Made by a program: the position numbers and the translations under genes. The notes under the pieces were generated by a model. That model was given only the letters and a program-made list of their open reading frames with translations, was not told where the DNA came from and did no database searches. DNA of 64,000 nt from Phytohabitans rumicis (GTDB lineage: Bacteria > Actinomycetota > Actinomycetes > Mycobacteriales > Micromonosporaceae), in NCBI RefSeq assembly GCF_011764445.1, contig NZ_BLPG01000002.1, forward strand, positions 868,001 through 932,000, read 5' to 3'. Shown piece by piece: positions 34,873-44,644 of this stretch. Numbering within the stretch: the stretch's first letter is position 1; each line of letters starts with the position of its first letter.

Positions 34873-35841
34873 TTGGACAACGACGAGTTCATCCGCCTCA
34901 CCGATCCGTTCCGGCGTGAGCTGCTGGCCCATTGCTACCGCCTACTGGGCTCGGTGGACGACGCCGAAGATCTGGTACAGGAGACCTACCTGCGCGCCTG
35001 GCGCTCGTACGGTGGGTTCGAGGGCCGGTCGTCGCTGCGCACCTGGCTCTATCGGATCGCGACCAACGCCTGCCTGACGGCGCTGCAAAGTCGCAGCCGG
35101 CGGGTGCTGCCGTCCGGCATCGGCGACCCTTGCGACGACCCCGACGCCCCGGCCGCCGAGGCCGGGTCGGAGATCCGGTGGCTACAGCCGCTGCCGGACG
35201 CGATGGTGAGCACCGACTCGGGGGATCCCGCCGCGATCGTCGCGTCGCGCGACCAGCTGCGGCTCGCGCTCATCGCATGCCTGCAACTGCTGCCACCGCA
35301 GCAGCGAGCGGTCCTCATTTTGCGGGACGTGCTCGCGTTTCCGGCGGCCGAGGTCGCCGCGATGCTCGACACCACGACCGCAGCCGTCCAGAGCGCGCTG
35401 CAACGGGCCCGGGCCCGGATCGACGACGTCGCGCCGGTCGCCGAGGAGGTCACCCCGCCCGAGGAGCCCCAACTGCGCGCGCTGCTCGACCAGTACGTCG
35501 CCGCGTTCGAGAACTCCGACCTGCCGGCCCTGGAAAAGGCGCTGCGCAAAGACGCCACCCTTGAAATGGTCGGGTCCACCACCTGGTTCAGCGGCAACGA
35601 CACGTGCCTGCGGTTCGTCTCGCGGGTCCTCGGGTCCGCCGGCGACTGGCGGATGCTGCGGACCACGCTCAACGGACAGCCCGGCGTCGCCGCGTACCTC
35701 CGCGGTGCGGACGGCGCACTCCGCGCGTTCGGCGTCGCGGTGCTGGACATCACCCCCACCGGCATCGCCGGCATCGTGGTGTTCGGCGATCCACAATTGG
35801 TGACCCGTCTCGGGTTCCCGCCGGTGCCGCCGGCGGCCTGA
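34873..35841 (+). CDS. ECF sigma factor with SnoaL-like C-terminal domain
   Basis: This 322-residue sigma factor has region 2 (about 10-75, HCYRLLGSVDDAEDLVQETYLRAW) and region 4 (about 130-185, RAVLILRDVLAFPAAEVAAMLDTTTAAVQSALQRARAR), then a SnoaL/NTF2-like domain (about 200-322) replacing an anti-sigma partner. Such ECF sigmas (SigJ/SigG type) are self-regulated through the C-terminal domain. TTG at 34873 follows AGGAAGG. It is divergent from tpx. Confidence 0.85.
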   Translation: MDNDEFIRLTDPFRRELLAHCYRLLGSVDDAEDLVQETYLRAWRSYGGFEGRSSLRTWLYRIATNACLTALQSRSRRVLPSGIGDPCDDPDAPAAEAGSEIRWLQPLPDAMVSTDSGDPAAIVASRDQLRLALIACLQLLPPQQRAVLILRDVLAFPAAEVAAMLDTTTAAVQSALQRARARIDDVAPVAEEVTPPEEPQLRALLDQYVAAFENSDLPALEKALRKDATLEMVGSTTWFSGNDTCLRFVSRVLGSAGDWRMLRTTLNGQPGVAAYLRGADGALRAFGVAVLDITPTGIAGIVVFGDPQLVTRLGFPPVPPAA

Positions 35842-36081
35842 CGACCGGCCGGCCCGCACGCCCGGCGTGCCTGGGGAAATGCGCACCTTGAAAGTCGAGC
35901 GGGCGGCGCCGCGTGCGGCACGCTGGCGTCAACCTCGCGCGTTCCAATAATTCCGGCCGCCTCGTGGCGATGCGTTTCGGCGTCGGATCCGGTCTGTATT
36001 GGTGGGCCAGGTGGCGACGTCCCGTTGCCAGCTGTCCCCACCAACAGAACCGGTCAACCGGCCGAATACGGAAGGACAGCT

Positions 36082-37524
36082 ATGCAGAACCATCGCGCCA
36101 CCTGGACGCTCGTACTCGCGGCGTTCGGCGCGTTCCTGACCGCGCTGGACGTCGTCGTGGTGACCATGGCACTGCCAACGATCCAGACCCAGTTCGACGC
36201 CAGCCTGGCCGAGCTCGACTGGATCGTCAACGCGTACGCGCTGTCCTTCGCGGCCCTGCTGCTCATCGGCGCGGCGCTGGGCGACCGCTTCGGACGCCGC
36301 CGCATGTACGTGGTCGGCATCGTGATCTTCACCCTCGCCTCGGTGCTGGCCGCGCTGTCGACGAACGCCGGCATGTTGATCACCGCCCGCCTGGTGCAGG
36401 GCGTCGGGGCCGCGGTGCTCGCGCCGCTCTCGCTGACCCTCATCGTCGTCGCGTTCCCGCCGGCGAAGCTGAGCGGCGCGATCGGGATCTGGGCCGGCAT
36501 CATGGGGCTGGGCGTGGCGATCGGCCCGGTAGTCGGCGGCGCGGTCGTCCAGGGCTTCGCCTGGGAGGCGATCTTCTGGCTGAACGTGCCCATCGGCGCC
36601 GTGGTCGCCGTGCTGTGCATGATGTTCCTGACCGAGAGCCACGGCGGCGCCCAGAGGCTGGACATCGTCGGCGTGGTACTGGCCGGTCTCGGCCTGCTCG
36701 GGCTGGCCTGGGCACCGGTGCGGGCGCCCGACGCCGGCTGGGGCAGCCTCGAGGTCATCGGCAGCCTCGCCGGCGGCGCCGTGCTGATGGTGCTGTTCGT
36801 CCTCTGGGAGCGGCGCTCGGACCATGCGATGCTCCCGGTCGCCTATTTCAAGATCCGCGGCTTCGTCGTAGCCAACACGGTGAGCTTCCTGCAGAACGTG
36901 TCGCTCATCGGTGCGGTATTCATGATCACGCAACTGATCCAGATCGGGCTCGGCCACGACCCGCTGTCGGCCGGGGCACGCATGCTGCCGTTGAGCCTCA
37001 CGCCCCTGGTGGTCTCGCCCATCGCCGGGATGCTGGCCGGGCGATTGGGCGATCGACCGTTCCTCATCCTCAGCATGGCGCTGCACACGATCGGCCTGGT
37101 CTGGCTGGCGATCGTCGTGCAGGCCGGAGTCGACTACGTGTACCTGGTGCCGCCGTTCATCGTGGCCGGGGTCGGGCTGTCCATGGGCTTCCCGTCCATC
37201 GCGGCCATGGTGACCGGTTCCGTGCCACCGGAGGGGCAAGGCATCGCCTCGGGCACCCAGCGGGCGCTGGCCCAGGCCGGTGGCCTCTTCGGCGTGGCGA
37301 TCGTCTCGGCGGTCTTCGCCTCGGCAGGTGGCTACGGGTCGGCGCAGAGCTTCATCGACGGATTCACCAAGGCCATGTGGGTGGCCGCGCTGGTGCCGGC
37401 CCTCGGGCTGCTCGTGGCGTTGTTCGCCCCGCGGCCCGCTCAAGTCGCGGCGCAGGCGGTGACGCCGCAGGCGGAGCCGGTGCGAAAGGAGGCGGTGTCG
37501 CCGCAGGCAAAACAGACGACGTAA
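36082..37524 (+). CDS. MFS exporter, EmrB/QacA-like (DHA2)
   Basis: This 480-residue transporter has about 14 helices, GDRFGRRRMYVVG (motif A) and LTALDVVVVTMALPTIQ (helix 1 of DHA2), ending in a Pro/Gln-rich tail (VTPQAEPVRKEAVSPQ). It most likely exports the product or a toxic intermediate. ATG at 36082 after GGAAGGACAGC. It is 18 bp upstream of the glycosyltransferase in the same operon. Confidence 0.88.
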   Translation: MQNHRATWTLVLAAFGAFLTALDVVVVTMALPTIQTQFDASLAELDWIVNAYALSFAALLLIGAALGDRFGRRRMYVVGIVIFTLASVLAALSTNAGMLITARLVQGVGAAVLAPLSLTLIVVAFPPAKLSGAIGIWAGIMGLGVAIGPVVGGAVVQGFAWEAIFWLNVPIGAVVAVLCMMFLTESHGGAQRLDIVGVVLAGLGLLGLAWAPVRAPDAGWGSLEVIGSLAGGAVLMVLFVLWERRSDHAMLPVAYFKIRGFVVANTVSFLQNVSLIGAVFMITQLIQIGLGHDPLSAGARMLPLSLTPLVVSPIAGMLAGRLGDRPFLILSMALHTIGLVWLAIVVQAGVDYVYLVPPFIVAGVGLSMGFPSIAAMVTGSVPPEGQGIASGTQRALAQAGGLFGVAIVSAVFASAGGYGSAQSFIDGFTKAMWVAALVPALGLLVALFAPRPAQVAAQAVTPQAEPVRKEAVSPQAKQTT

Positions 37525-37542
37525 GCAGAAAGGTGGAGCGCA

Positions 37543-38787
37543 ATGGCAGGTACGGGCCGGCCGAGGGTCTCGGTCGTCATTCCCACGTACAACCGTCGTG
37601 ATCTGCTCATCGAGACCCTGGGACACTTCACGCGGCAGAGCATTCCCGCCGACGAGTTCGAGGTCATCGTGGCGGACGACGGGTCGACCGACGACACGAA
37701 GGCCGTGGTGGATTCGTTCGCGGACCGGCTGAACATGAAATACACCTTCCAGGAGGATCAGGGGTTCCGGGCCGGCACGGCGCGCAACGCCGGGGCACGG
37801 CTGGCCGACGCACCGGTGCTGGTTTTCCTGGACACCGGGGAGATGGCCGGCCCGGACTACCTGAAACACCACCTCGCGGTGTACGCCGACGGGGGACGCC
37901 GGGCGGTGGTCGGGTACGGGTACGGCTACCAGTACGTGGAGTCGCTGTCGACCGTTCGCGAGATACTCGACCGGATGTCCCCCGAGGAGGTGATCGCCCA
38001 CTTCAAGGACGACCCCACCTTCCTCGACGTGCGGCACGAGGAGTGGGCGAAGACCGGCTTCGAGCTGGGCGGCCGACCGATGCCGTGGCTGTACTACTGG
38101 TCGCTGAACTGCTCGGCGCGGCGCGACGACTTCTGGGCCGTGGGCGGGTTCGACGAGGAACTGCGGGGCTGGGGACCGGAGGATTTCGAGCTCGGCTACC
38201 GGCTGTACCGAAGCGGTGTGGAGCTGGTGCTGTCGCGCGACGCATGGGTGGTCGCCGCGCCGCACGAGCGGGACTGGCCGCGCAACTACCAGGAGGCCAT
38301 GGTCAACCTGCAACGGATGATGCGCAGGTACGCCGATCCGGTCATGGAGGTCGGCTGGGGCATCACCAGCACTCAGACCGCGGGTGTGCTCTTCCCCTGG
38401 GAAGAGGAGTACCACGCGCTGACGGTCTGGCGCCGGAAGGTCCAGGACCTGGACGTCCACGACGAGATCGAGCAGGCGTTGCGGCAGATCCAGCCGGTCG
38501 GCCGGGTGGCCGTGCTGGGCTCGGGCGGCCGGGTGCCCGATGCGCTGCCGGCGGGCTCGATACTGCTGGACTTCGACAAGCAGCTGGCGGACCAGGCGGC
38601 CAGCGGCACCCCGCACTCCCGGTACCACACGATGGGGCTGCACGTACCGCTGGCGGACCAGAGCGCCGACACGGTCATCATCACCTCCCGGATGGCCGGG
38701 CTGTGGGACAAGTGGGGTGAGTTGGTGCTCGCCGAGGCTCGCCGCATCGGCCGCACCGTGCACACCGTCGACTTCGTCCACAAGTGA
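37543..38787 (+). CDS. GT2 glycosyltransferase with C-terminal Rossmann-like domain
   Basis: This 414-residue protein has a GT-A fold (VSVVIPTYNRRDLL, VIVADDGSTDDT) and an ED motif (GPEDFELGYRL) in a GalNAc-transferase-like C-terminal part (about 185-285). The metal-binding DxD reads Asp97-Thr-Gly (FLDTGEM). Residues about 318-412 form an extra domain resembling a degenerate class I methyltransferase (RVAVLGSGG, LLDFDK, PLADQSADTVIITSR). It probably attaches a sugar to the product. Homologous to the GT at 59873 and the one starting at 63946. ATG at 37543 after AAGGTGGAG. Confidence 0.85.
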   Translation: MAGTGRPRVSVVIPTYNRRDLLIETLGHFTRQSIPADEFEVIVADDGSTDDTKAVVDSFADRLNMKYTFQEDQGFRAGTARNAGARLADAPVLVFLDTGEMAGPDYLKHHLAVYADGGRRAVVGYGYGYQYVESLSTVREILDRMSPEEVIAHFKDDPTFLDVRHEEWAKTGFELGGRPMPWLYYWSLNCSARRDDFWAVGGFDEELRGWGPEDFELGYRLYRSGVELVLSRDAWVVAAPHERDWPRNYQEAMVNLQRMMRRYADPVMEVGWGITSTQTAGVLFPWEEEYHALTVWRRKVQDLDVHDEIEQALRQIQPVGRVAVLGSGGRVPDALPAGSILLDFDKQLADQAASGTPHSRYHTMGLHVPLADQSADTVIITSRMAGLWDKWGELVLAEARRIGRTVHTVDFVHK

Positions 38788-38804
38788 CGGTGGACCGGCG
38801 GGCG

Positions 38805-38828
38805 GCCCGGGACCTAACGGTCCCGGGC
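38805..38828. terminator. Bidirectional hairpin terminator
   Basis: A perfect 10-bp inverted repeat (GCCCGGGACC / GGTCCCGGGC) with loop TAAC lies between the convergent glycosyltransferase and VOC genes. No T tract follows. Confidence 0.65.
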
Positions 38829-38847
38829 TACCCGTACGCGCTGGTTC

Positions 38848-39603
38848 TCACTCGCTCGTCATGATGGAGAACAGCGCGCCGTGCGGGTCGGTCAGGGTGG
38901 CGAGGCGGCCGATGCCCGGCATGCTCTGCGCCGGGCTGACCACGGTGCCGCCCAGCTCGACCGCCTTGGCGACGGTCGCGTCCGTGTCCGGTGACTCGAA
39001 GTACGGCCGCCAGCCGACCGCCTCGCCGCCCTCCACCGGGGTGATGCCGCCGAACATGTCGTCCTCGCCGCCGGTGCTCGCGACGGCGTAGATGACGTCA
39101 CCGATGGGCATGTCCTGGTAGGTCCAGCCGAGCACGCTCTGGTAGAAGGACCGCGCCCCGCCGGTGTCGGCGGTGTGCAGCTCGACCCAGCGCAGCGTGC
39201 CGGCCTCGTTCACCACGCCCACGCCGGGGACATCGCCCGGCTGCCACAGCGCGAAGGGGGCCCCGCCCGGGTCGGCGAACAGGCCCATGCGGCCCGCGGT
39301 CAGCACGTCGTACGGCTCGGTGAGGATCGCGCCGCCGGCCTGTGTCACGGCCTTCGCGCTGGCGTCCACGTCGCTGGTCGTGAAATACATCGTCCAGGAC
39401 GGGGTGCCGCCCTCGGCGACCGGGCCGCCGGCGGCGACCGTACGGCCGTCGAGGTGGTAGAAGACGTACTCGGGCGCGTCCGGCCCGCCCGGCACCTCCC
39501 GCCAGCCGAAAAGGCCGGTGTAGAAGCGCGTGGTGGCCGCCGTGTCGGGCGAGCTGACGTCCAGCCAGTTCGGGCTGCCGGGGACGAACGAAGTGGTCAG
39601 CAT
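38848..39603 (-). CDS. Two-domain VOC family protein
   Basis: This 251-residue protein carries two glyoxalase-like modules (PNWLDVSSPDTAATTRFYTGLFGW and RWVELHTADTGGARSFYQSVLGW). It resembles actinobacterial CFP30B-type proteins of unknown activity; the metal ligands are partly missing. Some homologues act as hydroxylases or binding/resistance proteins in antibiotic clusters. ATG at 39603. Confidence 0.8.
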   Translation of the reverse strand: MLTTSFVPGSPNWLDVSSPDTAATTRFYTGLFGWREVPGGPDAPEYVFYHLDGRTVAAGGPVAEGGTPSWTMYFTTSDVDASAKAVTQAGGAILTEPYDVLTAGRMGLFADPGGAPFALWQPGDVPGVGVVNEAGTLRWVELHTADTGGARSFYQSVLGWTYQDMPIGDVIYAVASTGGEDDMFGGITPVEGGEAVGWRPYFESPDTDATVAKAVELGGTVVSPAQSMPGIGRLATLTDPHGALFSIMTSE

Positions 39604-39685
39604 GTCTGCTCCTCAAGGACTCGTGAATCGGCTCCATAAGGACAGACCAGGGCCGGGCCCGGAATTAATCGCGGACCGCGGAACC

Positions 39686-40456
39686 TCACTGCGCGGTGAA
39701 CCCACCGTCCAGCGCGTACGCCTGCCCGGTGATGTATCCGGCCGAGTCGGACAGCAGGAAAGCCACCAGATCGGCGACCTCGGCGAGGGTGCACATCCGC
39801 GGGATCGGGTGGCCCTGCACCGCGCCGTTGAGCAACTCCTCGGGCAGCGGGTCGAGCAGTGCCGTGCGCACCATGCTCGGGCAGACCGCGTTGACCCGGA
39901 TGTTGTCCCGCGCGTGCTCCAGCGCCGCGGCCTTGGTCAGCCCGACGATGGCGTGCTTGGTCGCGGTGTACAGCGACATCCCGGGCACCGCGATCAGGCT
40001 CATCACCGACGCGCAGTTGACGATCGCGCCGCCGCCGGACCGGGCCATCGCGGGCAGCTCGTACCGCAGGCTGTGCCAGCAGCTCTTCAGGTTCGTGTCG
40101 ACCATCGCGCTCCACTCGGCCTCGTCGGTGGCCGCCAGCGGGACCGCGCCGCTGGCCATCGTGCCGGCGTTGTTGAACGCCAGGTCCAGGTGGCCGAACG
40201 TGTCCACGGCGGTGTCCACCACGGCGCGGACCGCGTCCCCGTCGGTGGCGTCCGCGACCACGAACACCGCCCGCCCCGGCTTTCCGGTCTCCTCCTCCAC
40301 CTGCCGCACCAGCTCGGCGCCGCGGTCCTCGCGCCGGCCGCACGCCACGATCGAGGCACCGGAACGCGCCAGCAACAGCGCCGTCTCCCAGCCGATACCC
40401 GACGTCGCTCCGGTCACCAGGGCAACCTTGTCATCGAACGTGAATTGGGCCCTCAT
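39686..40456 (-). CDS. SDR oxidoreductase 2
   Basis: This 256-residue classical SDR has TGATSGIG, NNAG, the Ser in CASVM and the YTATK Tyr-Lys pair, with a C-terminal DGGFTAQ. Its substrate is unknown. ATG at 40456 after AAGGAG-type spacing (GCTCC on the plus strand). A strong hairpin separates it from the upstream oxidase gene. Confidence 0.9.
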   Translation of the reverse strand: MRAQFTFDDKVALVTGATSGIGWETALLLARSGASIVACGRREDRGAELVRQVEEETGKPGRAVFVVADATDGDAVRAVVDTAVDTFGHLDLAFNNAGTMASGAVPLAATDEAEWSAMVDTNLKSCWHSLRYELPAMARSGGGAIVNCASVMSLIAVPGMSLYTATKHAIVGLTKAAALEHARDNIRVNAVCPSMVRTALLDPLPEELLNGAVQGHPIPRMCTLAEVADLVAFLLSDSAGYITGQAYALDGGFTAQ

Positions 40457-40506
40457 CCCACTGCTCCTTAGTTGTCGAGTGGTGTCGTGCCGGCACCGGT
40501 ATTGGT

Positions 40507-40540
40507 GGGTCCCCCGCCACCGCGGCGTGGCGGGGGACCC
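40507..40540 (-). terminator. 13-bp hairpin terminator
   Basis: A perfect inverted repeat (GGGTCCCCCGCCA / TGGCGGGGGACCC) with an 8-base loop follows the stop of the acyl-CoA-dehydrogenase-like gene and precedes the SDR on the same strand, so the two are probably separate transcripts. Confidence 0.75.
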
Positions 40541-40552
40541 GGGGGAAGGTGG

Positions 40553-41721
40553 TCAGAGATAGAACGTGTTGGGTTCGAGGCCGCACAGGACCCGGCCGTA
40601 CAGCTCGTCGTTGGTGTCGGGATTCAGCAGCGCGTGCGTGTTCACCGCCTGGACGTCCCGGGCGATGCGCTGGATCGGCACGTCCGCGTAGATGGACGAG
40701 CCGCCGCTGGCCCGCGCGTAGAGGTCCACGGCGTCGCGGGCCAGCCGGCACACCGCGCCGAGGTCGGCTCGCGCCTGGGCCCGCTCCAGCAGCGTCCACG
40801 GCGCCGACGCGGCGCACTTGCTGTCCACCAGATCCGCCAGCCGGTGCGCGTGGAAGTCCGCCTCGTCGACGCGGTGCGCGGCCTCGGCCACGTGCAGGTG
40901 GGTCACCGGCGCCTCGCGCTGGCTCTCGTACGCGGTGTAGGTGATTTTGCGGTCGGGCAGCCGCTCGAAGAACGCCTCGCGGGCGGCGCGGGCCAGGCCG
41001 AGCACGGTGCCGACCGACGAGGCCGCGGCCACCGGCAGTAAGGGTGCCCGGAGCATCGCGATATCGCTGGCCAGATGTCCAGAAAGGACGGTGGGCAGCG
41101 GGAGCACCCGCTCGGCGGGGACGAACACGTCCTCGGCCACCGTGGTGACGCTGCCGGTGCCGCGCATGCCCGAGGTGTGCCAGTCGTCGACGATGCGCAG
41201 ATCCGACATCGGCACCAACGCCATGACCGGCCGCGGCTCCCCTCCGGACCCGGGACGACGGCGATGATCTCCTGCCAGTGGCTGTGCAGCGCGCCGGTGA
41301 TGAATCCCCACTTGCCGTTGACCCGGAAGCCGCCGTCGACCGGGATCGCCATGCCGCCGGGGCTCAGCGTCCCGCACACCCGCACGTCCGCGGTGCCGAA
41401 GACCTCCTTCTGCACCGGCTCCGGGAACAGACACACCATCCAGGTGGGGATCCAGTACACCGCGGCCGTCCAGGCCAGCGATCCGTCCGCCCGGCCCAGC
41501 TCGACGGCCACGTCGACCAGGGTGGCGGTGTCCGACTCGTACCCGCCGTGCCTGGCCGGCACCCTCATCTTGAACAGTCCGGCCTCGGCCAGCGCCTCGA
41601 CCTGCTCGTCATGCAGCCGGCGATGCTCCTCCGTCCAAGCGGCGTGCTTGCCGAGCACCGGCACCAGCTCGGATATCCGCCGGACGAGGTCCTGGCGGGC
41701 GGGTACGTCCGCGGTCAACAC
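40553..41721 (-). CDS. Acyl-CoA dehydrogenase-like flavin oxidase/hydroxylase (frameshifted)
   Basis: Two overlapping frames join into one 389-residue protein of the acyl-CoA dehydrogenase / HsaA-type group-D flavin monooxygenase family: KMRVPARHGGYESD, WTAAVYWIPTW, then MALVPMSDLRIVDDWHTSGMRGTGS and a C-terminal helical region. The switch is at 41239-41242, a run of four C where five would keep frame (read G on the coding strand). GTG at 41721 follows GGGAGG. Such enzymes hydroxylate phenols with FADH2 or dehydrogenate acyl groups. The length fits an intact gene after one base is added. Confidence 0.78.
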
Positions 41722-41827
41722 AACTTGCCTCCCGGATAAGAGACTTGCGAACTTCGACTGGTCAGACCGTCCCATCTGGACCCGGTCACCGGCATCTCTG
41801 ACGTTGCCCGGTTGAACGGGGATCTAG

Positions 41828-42634
41828 CTACACCGGGATCCGGCCGACGTTCAGCATGTCGATCATCGCGGGACCGGTGTCGTACGCGGTGACGCCGCCG
41901 TCCACGGTCAGGCAGGCGCCGGTGACCATCCGGGCGGCGTCGCTGGCCAGGTAGACGGCGGCGCCCGCGAGGTCGGCCGGCTCGCCCCAGCGGCCCGCGG
42001 GCACGCTGCGGATCAGCTCGTCGGCCAGGCCGGGGTTGCCGGCGAAGCTGCGGGTCAGCTGCGTCCGGGTCCAGCCCGGTGCGATCACGTTCACCCGTAC
42101 GCCGTGGGCCGCCCACTCCACCGCGAGCGTGCGGGTCAGCGAGATGACCCCGGCCTTGGCCACCGCGTACGGCGAGAGCATCGGGACACCGTTGTAGCCA
42201 CCCACCGACGCCACGTTGATCACCGAACCGCCGCCGCGGCCGGTCAGGTGCCCGCCGACCGCCCGGCACATGTGCGCCACCGAGTCCAGGTTGGTGCGCA
42301 GGATCTGCGTCCAGTCCTCCGGCGTCATGTCCAGGAACGGTCCGACGTGCGCGAAGCCGCCGGCGTTGTTGACCACGATGGCGATGTCGCCGAGTTCGTC
42401 CCGCGCCGCGGTGACGGCCTGCTCGATCTCCTCGGGGCGGTCGATGTCGCAGGTGAGCACCGCGGCCCGCCGGCCCAGCGCCTGAATCTCCTTCGCCACC
42501 TCGGTCAGCGCGTCGGTGCCGCGGGCCAGCACGGCGACGTCGGCGCCCGCCTCGGCCAGCCCCAGCGCGATGGCCCGGCCGATGCCCCGGGACGCGCCGG
42601 TGACGATCGCGGTCTTGCCGTCCAAATTGAACAC
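41828..42634 (-). CDS. SDR oxidoreductase 3
   Basis: This 268-residue classical SDR has TGASRGIG, NNAGG, the Ser in VASVGG and the YAVAK pair; the sequence GKTAIVTG follows the start. GTG at 42634 after GGAAGGGAG. Its function is unknown; it could reduce a ketone on the scaffold or on a sugar. Divergent from the SgcJ-like gene at 42797. Confidence 0.9.
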   Translation of the reverse strand: MFNLDGKTAIVTGASRGIGRAIALGLAEAGADVAVLARGTDALTEVAKEIQALGRRAAVLTCDIDRPEEIEQAVTAARDELGDIAIVVNNAGGFAHVGPFLDMTPEDWTQILRTNLDSVAHMCRAVGGHLTGRGGGSVINVASVGGYNGVPMLSPYAVAKAGVISLTRTLAVEWAAHGVRVNVIAPGWTRTQLTRSFAGNPGLADELIRSVPAGRWGEPADLAGAAVYLASDAARMVTGACLTVDGGVTAYDTGPAMIDMLNVGRIPV

Positions 42635-42796
42635 GTGGGTACTCCCTTCCGTCGATCGATTGTCGCCTCGCGCGCCCCAGGCGCCACGTCTTCGTGCATG
42701 CGCGGCCACGCACGCTCGGAGATGCACGGCGGCGCGCCGGAACAGCAAGATTCAGGGTGCGCACCCTCCGAAACCGCCATCCGAAGGGAAAGCACC

Positions 42797-43237
42797 ATGA
42801 CCAACGCCGTCTCCGCCATCCGCCCGGAAGATGAGAAGGCAGTACGCGAAATCGTCCAACGCATCACCCTGTCGTGGAACGAGAACGACGCCGACCGGCT
42901 GTCCACCGTCTACACCGAGGACGCCTCCATCGTGTTACCCGGCGCCCATCTGAAGGGCCGCTCGAACATCCGCGACTGGATGGCCGAGGCGTTCGACGGC
43001 AAGTGGAAGGGCACCCGCGTGCTCGGCTCCCCGCTGGAGCTGCGGTACATCCGGGACGACGTCATGCTGCTCATCTCACAGGGCGGCGCGTACCCGCCGG
43101 GCGCCACCGAGGTCCCGGTCGAGCACGCGATCCGCGGCATCTGGGTGTTCGTCAAGCAGGACGGTGAGTGGATCATCACGGGCTACGGGAACACGCCGGT
43201 ACGCGCCGCGATCCCGCTGCCGGACGGGCACAAGTGA
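42797..43237 (+). CDS. SgcJ/EcaC family (SnoaL-like) protein 2
   Basis: This 146-residue NTF2-like protein is a paralogue of the one at 31042: WNENDADRLSTVYTEDASIVLPGAHLKGRSNIRDWM and GIWVFVKQDGEWIITGYGNTP. Same uncertain role, as in enediyne and polyketide clusters. ATG at 42797 after GAAGGGAAAGC. Its stop overlaps the next GTG (GTGA), coupling it to the flavin epoxidase. Confidence 0.83.
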   Translation: MTNAVSAIRPEDEKAVREIVQRITLSWNENDADRLSTVYTEDASIVLPGAHLKGRSNIRDWMAEAFDGKWKGTRVLGSPLELRYIRDDVMLLISQGGAYPPGATEVPVEHAIRGIWVFVKQDGEWIITGYGNTPVRAAIPLPDGHK

Positions 43238-44625
43238 GCCAGCCGGTGGGCAGTGTCCACGTGGGTGAGCGGGCCCTGGTCCTGGGCGGCAGCATCGCCG
43301 GGCTGTTCGCCGGCCAGGCGCTCGCCGAGGCGTACCGGGAGGTTGTCGTCGTCGACCGGGACCGGCCGACGGCCGCGACCGGGACGCGGCGCGCGACCCC
43401 GCAGGCGTTTCACGCGCACGCGCTGCTCGCCCGCGGGCAGCGCGCCATCGAGGACCTGTTCCCCGGCATCACGCAGGAGTGCCAGGCGGCCGGGGTGCCG
43501 ACCGGCGACGTGGGGGCCGATCTGCGCTGGGTGATCAACGGCCGGCGGCTCCCGCCGATGCGTACCGGGTTGGTCTGCCTGGCCACCCCGCGGACCGTGC
43601 TGGAGCAGCACGTCCGGGCCCGGGTGCTGGCCCTGCCCAACGTCACCCTGCGCGAGGGCCACGAGGTGCAGGAACTGGTCACCACCCCGGACGGCCGCCG
43701 GGTGACCGGGGCACGGCTGTTCGACTTGGTCGGCGGGGAGTCGCGGGTGCTCCCCGCCGACCTCGTCGTCGAGGCCACCGGCCGGGGCTCGCGGCTGCCG
43801 CTGTGGCTGGCGGGGCTGGGCTACCGGCCGCCGGCGGAAGAACGGATCAAGATCGGGCTCGGGTACGCGACCCGCCACTACCGGCTGCCGCTGGGCCTGC
43901 TCGGCACGGATCTGGCGTACATCGTGGCGCAGACGCCGAGCCATCCGCGCGGCGCGGTGCTCGCCCGGGAGCGGGCCCTGCCGGACGGCGGCGAGCGGTA
44001 CGTGCTCTCGCTCAACGCCCACCTCGGCGACCATCCGCCGACCGACCCGGACGGCTTCCTGGCGTACGCCCGGACGGTGCCGGTGCCGGAGATCTACGAG
44101 GCGGTACGCGGGGCGGAACCGCTCGACGAGATCCGCTCCTACCGCTTCCCGAGCAGCCTGTGGCGGCACTACGAGCGGCTGACCCGGTTTCCGGACGGCC
44201 TGCTCGTCATGGGCGACGCGCTGGCCAGCCCCAACCCGGTGTACGCACAGGGCAACACGATCACCGCCGTGGAGGCGCTCGTGCTGCGCGGCCAGTTGCG
44301 CCGCGGCGGCGAGCCCCGGCCGGTCGAGTTCTTCGCCGAGGCCGCCCCGATCGTCCGGGCCGCCTGGGACGTCAACGTCTTCGGCGACCTGGCGTACCCC
44401 GGGATCCCCGGCCGCCGTACCCCGAAGACCCGGCTGGCCTCCGCGTACCTGTCTCATGTGCACCGCGCGGCCGTGCACGACCCGGCGGTGGCGGAGTCGT
44501 TCCTGCGGGTGGCCGGCCTGATCGACGGACCGCAGGCCCTGCTGGGACCGCGCATGGTGGCGCGGGTGCTGCGCCGCAGCCGCCGCCCGGGACCGCGCCC
44601 TACCCCCGCCGCCATCCACTCGTGA
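43234..44625 (+). CDS. FAD-dependent epoxidase/monooxygenase (MonCI-like)
   Basis: This 463-residue flavoprotein resembles the squalene-epoxidase-related enzymes of polyether pathways (MonCI, Lsd18): FAD site VLGGSIAGLFAGQALAEA, the block QAFHAHALLARGQRAIEDLFPG, EATGRGSRLPLWLAGLGY, and the GD motif VMGDALASPNPVYAQG. It would epoxidise an olefin. GTG at 43234 overlaps the SgcJ-like stop by four bases. Followed by a P450 in the same operon. Confidence 0.85.
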   Translation: MSQPVGSVHVGERALVLGGSIAGLFAGQALAEAYREVVVVDRDRPTAATGTRRATPQAFHAHALLARGQRAIEDLFPGITQECQAAGVPTGDVGADLRWVINGRRLPPMRTGLVCLATPRTVLEQHVRARVLALPNVTLREGHEVQELVTTPDGRRVTGARLFDLVGGESRVLPADLVVEATGRGSRLPLWLAGLGYRPPAEERIKIGLGYATRHYRLPLGLLGTDLAYIVAQTPSHPRGAVLARERALPDGGERYVLSLNAHLGDHPPTDPDGFLAYARTVPVPEIYEAVRGAEPLDEIRSYRFPSSLWRHYERLTRFPDGLLVMGDALASPNPVYAQGNTITAVEALVLRGQLRRGGEPRPVEFFAEAAPIVRAAWDVNVFGDLAYPGIPGRRTPKTRLASAYLSHVHRAAVHDPAVAESFLRVAGLIDGPQALLGPRMVARVLRRSRRPGPRPTPAAIHS

Positions 44626-44644
44626 CACTCGCGAAAGGTGAGCC

